64,000 bases of DNA from JAQVSH01 sp964349835 (GTDB taxonomy: Bacteria; Bacteroidota; Bacteroidia; Bacteroidales; UBA4181): assembly GCA_964349835.1 (NCBI GenBank), contig CAYGID010000004.1:9025-73024 (forward strand). The letters run 5' to 3'. Below, piece after piece: positions 62,393-64,000 of the stretch. The notes beneath the pieces are model-generated. The model was not told where the DNA came from. It searched no databases and saw only the letters and a program-made list of their open reading frames with translations. Made by a program: the position numbers and the translations under genes. The stretch's first letter is position 1. Each line of letters starts with the position of its first letter.

Positions 62393-62400
62393 TAATTTTG
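62393..62400 (+). promoter_or_regulatory. -7 box upstream of the nitroreductase gene
   Basis: TAATTTTG fits TAnnTTTG, 64 nt upstream of the start. No clear -33 box. Confidence 0.45.
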
Positions 62401-62463
62401 CAATAAAGTTAGTGCTTTTGTGGAGGAATATCCGGTATTTAACAAATTTTAAAATCAAATTTC

Positions 62464-62976
62464 ATGGATGCCTTGACCTGTCTTCTCACCCGGCGGAGTG
62501 TACGAAGATATTCCGACCAACCGGTATCCCGGCCCCTTGTCGAGGATATCATCCGCTACGCGATGTATGCCCCCTCTGCAAAGAATACCCGCCCCTGGCA
62601 CTTTGTGGTCATCGACAAACGGGAACTTCTTGAAGCGGTGGCCGATTTCCATCCTCATGCAAAAATGTTGTTGACGGCTCCTTGTGCCGTTGCAGTATGT
62701 GGCGACGAAACCGAATCGAACACCCCCGAATATTGGCCTATCGATTGTGCCGCCGCCGCGCAGAACCTGCTCCTGGCGGCTCACGCACAGGGTCTGGGCA
62801 CCGTTTGGCTTGGTATCTATCCCCGGCCCGAACGGATGGAGAACCTTTCGGAGCTGCTAAGCCTTCCCCCGCATATTCACCCCCTGACGCTTGTGGCTTT
62901 AGGCTATCCCGAAAAGGAGATGCCCGCTGTTTCCGACCGGTTCGACCCGAATCGCGTACACTTCAACGGTTTTTAA
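62464..62976 (+). CDS. Nitroreductase-family FMN oxidoreductase
   Basis: 170 aa, a compact form. TRRSVRRYSDQPVS, YAPSAKNTRPWHFVV and AAQNLLLAAHAQGLGTVWLG (seen as LLLAAHAQGLGTVW) mark the FMN-binding fold. The substrate is unknown; such enzymes reduce nitro-compounds, quinones or flavin. It precedes folC by 3 nt. Confidence 0.88.
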   Translation: MDALTCLLTRRSVRRYSDQPVSRPLVEDIIRYAMYAPSAKNTRPWHFVVIDKRELLEAVADFHPHAKMLLTAPCAVAVCGDETESNTPEYWPIDCAAAAQNLLLAAHAQGLGTVWLGIYPRPERMENLSELLSLPPHIHPLTLVALGYPEKEMPAVSDRFDPNRVHFNGF

Positions 62977-62979
62977 CCT

Positions 62980-64000
62980 ATGACTCCGGAAGAGACGCTC
63001 GATTATCTCTACCGTCGGTTTCCGATGTTTCAGACAGTAGGCAAAGCAGGTTATAAACCGGGGCTTGAGGCCATTTTTGCATTGGATAGCCATTACGGTT
63101 TTCCCTCCTCTCAATTTCGGTGTATCCATGTGGCCGGCACCAACGGCAAGGGTTCCGTTTCGCACATGCTTGCCTCCATACTGCAGGAAGCCGGCTTCAA
63201 GACAGGGTTGTTTACCTCGCCCCACCTGAAGGATTTCAGAGAGCGGATTCGGATTAACGGACAAATGATTTCTAATCAAGAGGTTGTATCGTTTGTAGAG
63301 TTGGGTCGCACCTTCTTTGAGGCACTCCAACCCTCCTTTTTTGAGGTGACTACCGCCATGGCCTTTCACCACTTTGCCCAACATGGGGTAGATGTGGCGG
63401 TAATTGAAACCGGACTGGGAGGCAGGCTCGACAGCACCAATATTGTTTGCCCCGAACTTACCCTTGTAACCAATATAGGATGGGATCACATGGCCTATCT
63501 GGGCGATACCCTGCCAAAAATAGCCTTCGAAAAGGCTGGCATCATGAAAGCAGGCGTGCCGATGGTGTTGGGCGAACCTGACCCCGAGGTTCTCGAGGTG
63601 TTTGTTGCACGTGCCGTAGCGTTACATTCGGAATTGATTGCCGCCACTGCGCACTTCTCTCTGCTCTCAGACCACATCACAGAAGAGGGTACCCGGCAGT
63701 TCTGCATTGCACCGGCCGGCAACAAGGAGGCGCCCTTCGTACTGGAGGTCGACCTTGCAGGCGAATGTCAGAAGAAAAACATCATCACGCTTTGCGCAGC
63801 CCTCGATGCGCTTCGCAAACAACCCCTCTTCGCAAAGATATTTGCATCAGAGCTGACCCAAACCGCAAAGGCATCTGCATCGGAGCTAACCCAAACCTCC
63901 GGAGAAGCGCCCTCCTATTTCGGCCCTGTGGTGGCCCGTGGGCTCAGGCACGCCGCATTGCGTACCGGCTTGATGGGACGTTGGCAGCTCTTGGGAAAAG
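62980..64000 (+). CDS. folC: Folylpolyglutamate synthase / dihydrofolate synthase (cut by right edge)
   Basis: 340 codons are visible from ATG at 62980, and the frame is open at the window end. The P-loop is in HVAGTNGKGSVSHML; FTSPHLKDFRERI, ETGLGGRLDSTN, NIGWDHMAYLGDT and TGLMGRWQLL follow in the order expected for FolC. It adds glutamate to folates. An 11-codon tandem duplication lies at 63844-63909. Confidence 0.94.
   Translation, partial: MTPEETLDYLYRRFPMFQTVGKAGYKPGLEAIFALDSHYGFPSSQFRCIHVAGTNGKGSVSHMLASILQEAGFKTGLFTSPHLKDFRERIRINGQMISNQEVVSFVELGRTFFEALQPSFFEVTTAMAFHHFAQHGVDVAVIETGLGGRLDSTNIVCPELTLVTNIGWDHMAYLGDTLPKIAFEKAGIMKAGVPMVLGEPDPEVLEVFVARAVALHSELIAATAHFSLLSDHITEEGTRQFCIAPAGNKEAPFVLEVDLAGECQKKNIITLCAALDALRKQPLFAKIFASELTQTAKASASELTQTSGEAPSYFGPVVARGLRHAALRTGLMGRWQLLGK
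63844..63909 (+). repeat. 33-bp tandem duplication inside folC
   Basis: The first 21 bases of each 33-bp unit (63844-63864 and 63877-63897) differ at two positions only, encoding ASELTQT twice; the last 12 bases of the units differ. The reading frame is kept. Confidence 0.7.

Overview
The window is a stretch of a Bacteroidales chromosome (phylum Bacteroidota). Four things point there: a complete BatA-BatE cluster, repeated promoter boxes of the form TTTG-N18-20-TAnnTTTG, a tmRNA whose tag ends in GEENYALAA, and family variants typical of the order (QueA of about 407 aa, short SerA without an ACT domain, DUF2027-Smr protein, ftsK-lolA and gyrA-TPR gene pairs). Family level is a guess (Dysgonomonadaceae or Porphyromonadaceae-like). 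The region is dense, core-genome and metabolic. I see no insertion sequence, prophage, CRISPR array, toxin-antitoxin or defence cassette, tRNA or rRNA gene.

Layout. 1-6656: Bat operon (DUF58 tail, a membrane protein, BatA, a BatB-BatC fusion, BatD, BatE), then an MBL-fold hydrolase. 7429-11052 (minus): GH16 glucanase, ligA, tcdA as a tight run. 11161-14424: 5-formyl-THF cyclo-ligase converging on a four-gene 2-oxoacid:ferredoxin oxidoreductase operon. 14594-16620 (minus): serC-serA. 16795-21076: kbl-gcvT-comB divergent from tdh, a threonine-to-glycine catabolic divergon. 21265-25085: DEAD-box helicase, a 521-bp regulatory gap rich in palindromes, an XRE regulator, pyrD. 25103-26369: odd lipoprotein and ssrA. 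26448-30760: TPP riboswitch and thiM-thiE-thiL-thiD-tenA. 30722-36915: M3 peptidase, queA, DUF2027-Smr protein, rnpB, metallophosphoesterase. 37062-41023 (minus): gyrA and a TPR protein. 41233-46536: yicC-gmk converging on alaS-lysA. 46672-49635: M23 peptidase, MerR regulator, Nif3-like protein, zinc-ribbon protein. 49726-52889 (minus): ftsK-lolA-like. 52992-59712: mnmA, then a leader-peptide attenuator and ilvD-ilvB-ilvN-ilvC. 59833-62375 (minus): phoH-like gene and DUF2264 protein. 62464-64000: nitroreductase and folC, cut by the right edge.

Pathways connect. Serine synthesis (serCA), threonine cleavage to glycine (tdh, kbl) and GcvT feed one-carbon metabolism, together with 5-FTHF cyclo-ligase and folC. 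The thi operon makes the TPP used by acetolactate synthase (ilvB) and by the 2-oxoacid:ferredoxin oxidoreductase. The best regulatory observations are an Ile/Leu/Val-rich leader peptide with terminator before ilvD, a TPP riboswitch with a perfect 13-bp downstream hairpin, palindrome clusters around the XRE gene, and an inverted repeat in the kbl/tdh divergent region. The best protein-level oddities are the BatB-BatC fusion, a Nif3-like protein lacking most of its usual insertion domain, and a lipobox protein followed by several membrane segments. I found no convincing wholly new biological system.
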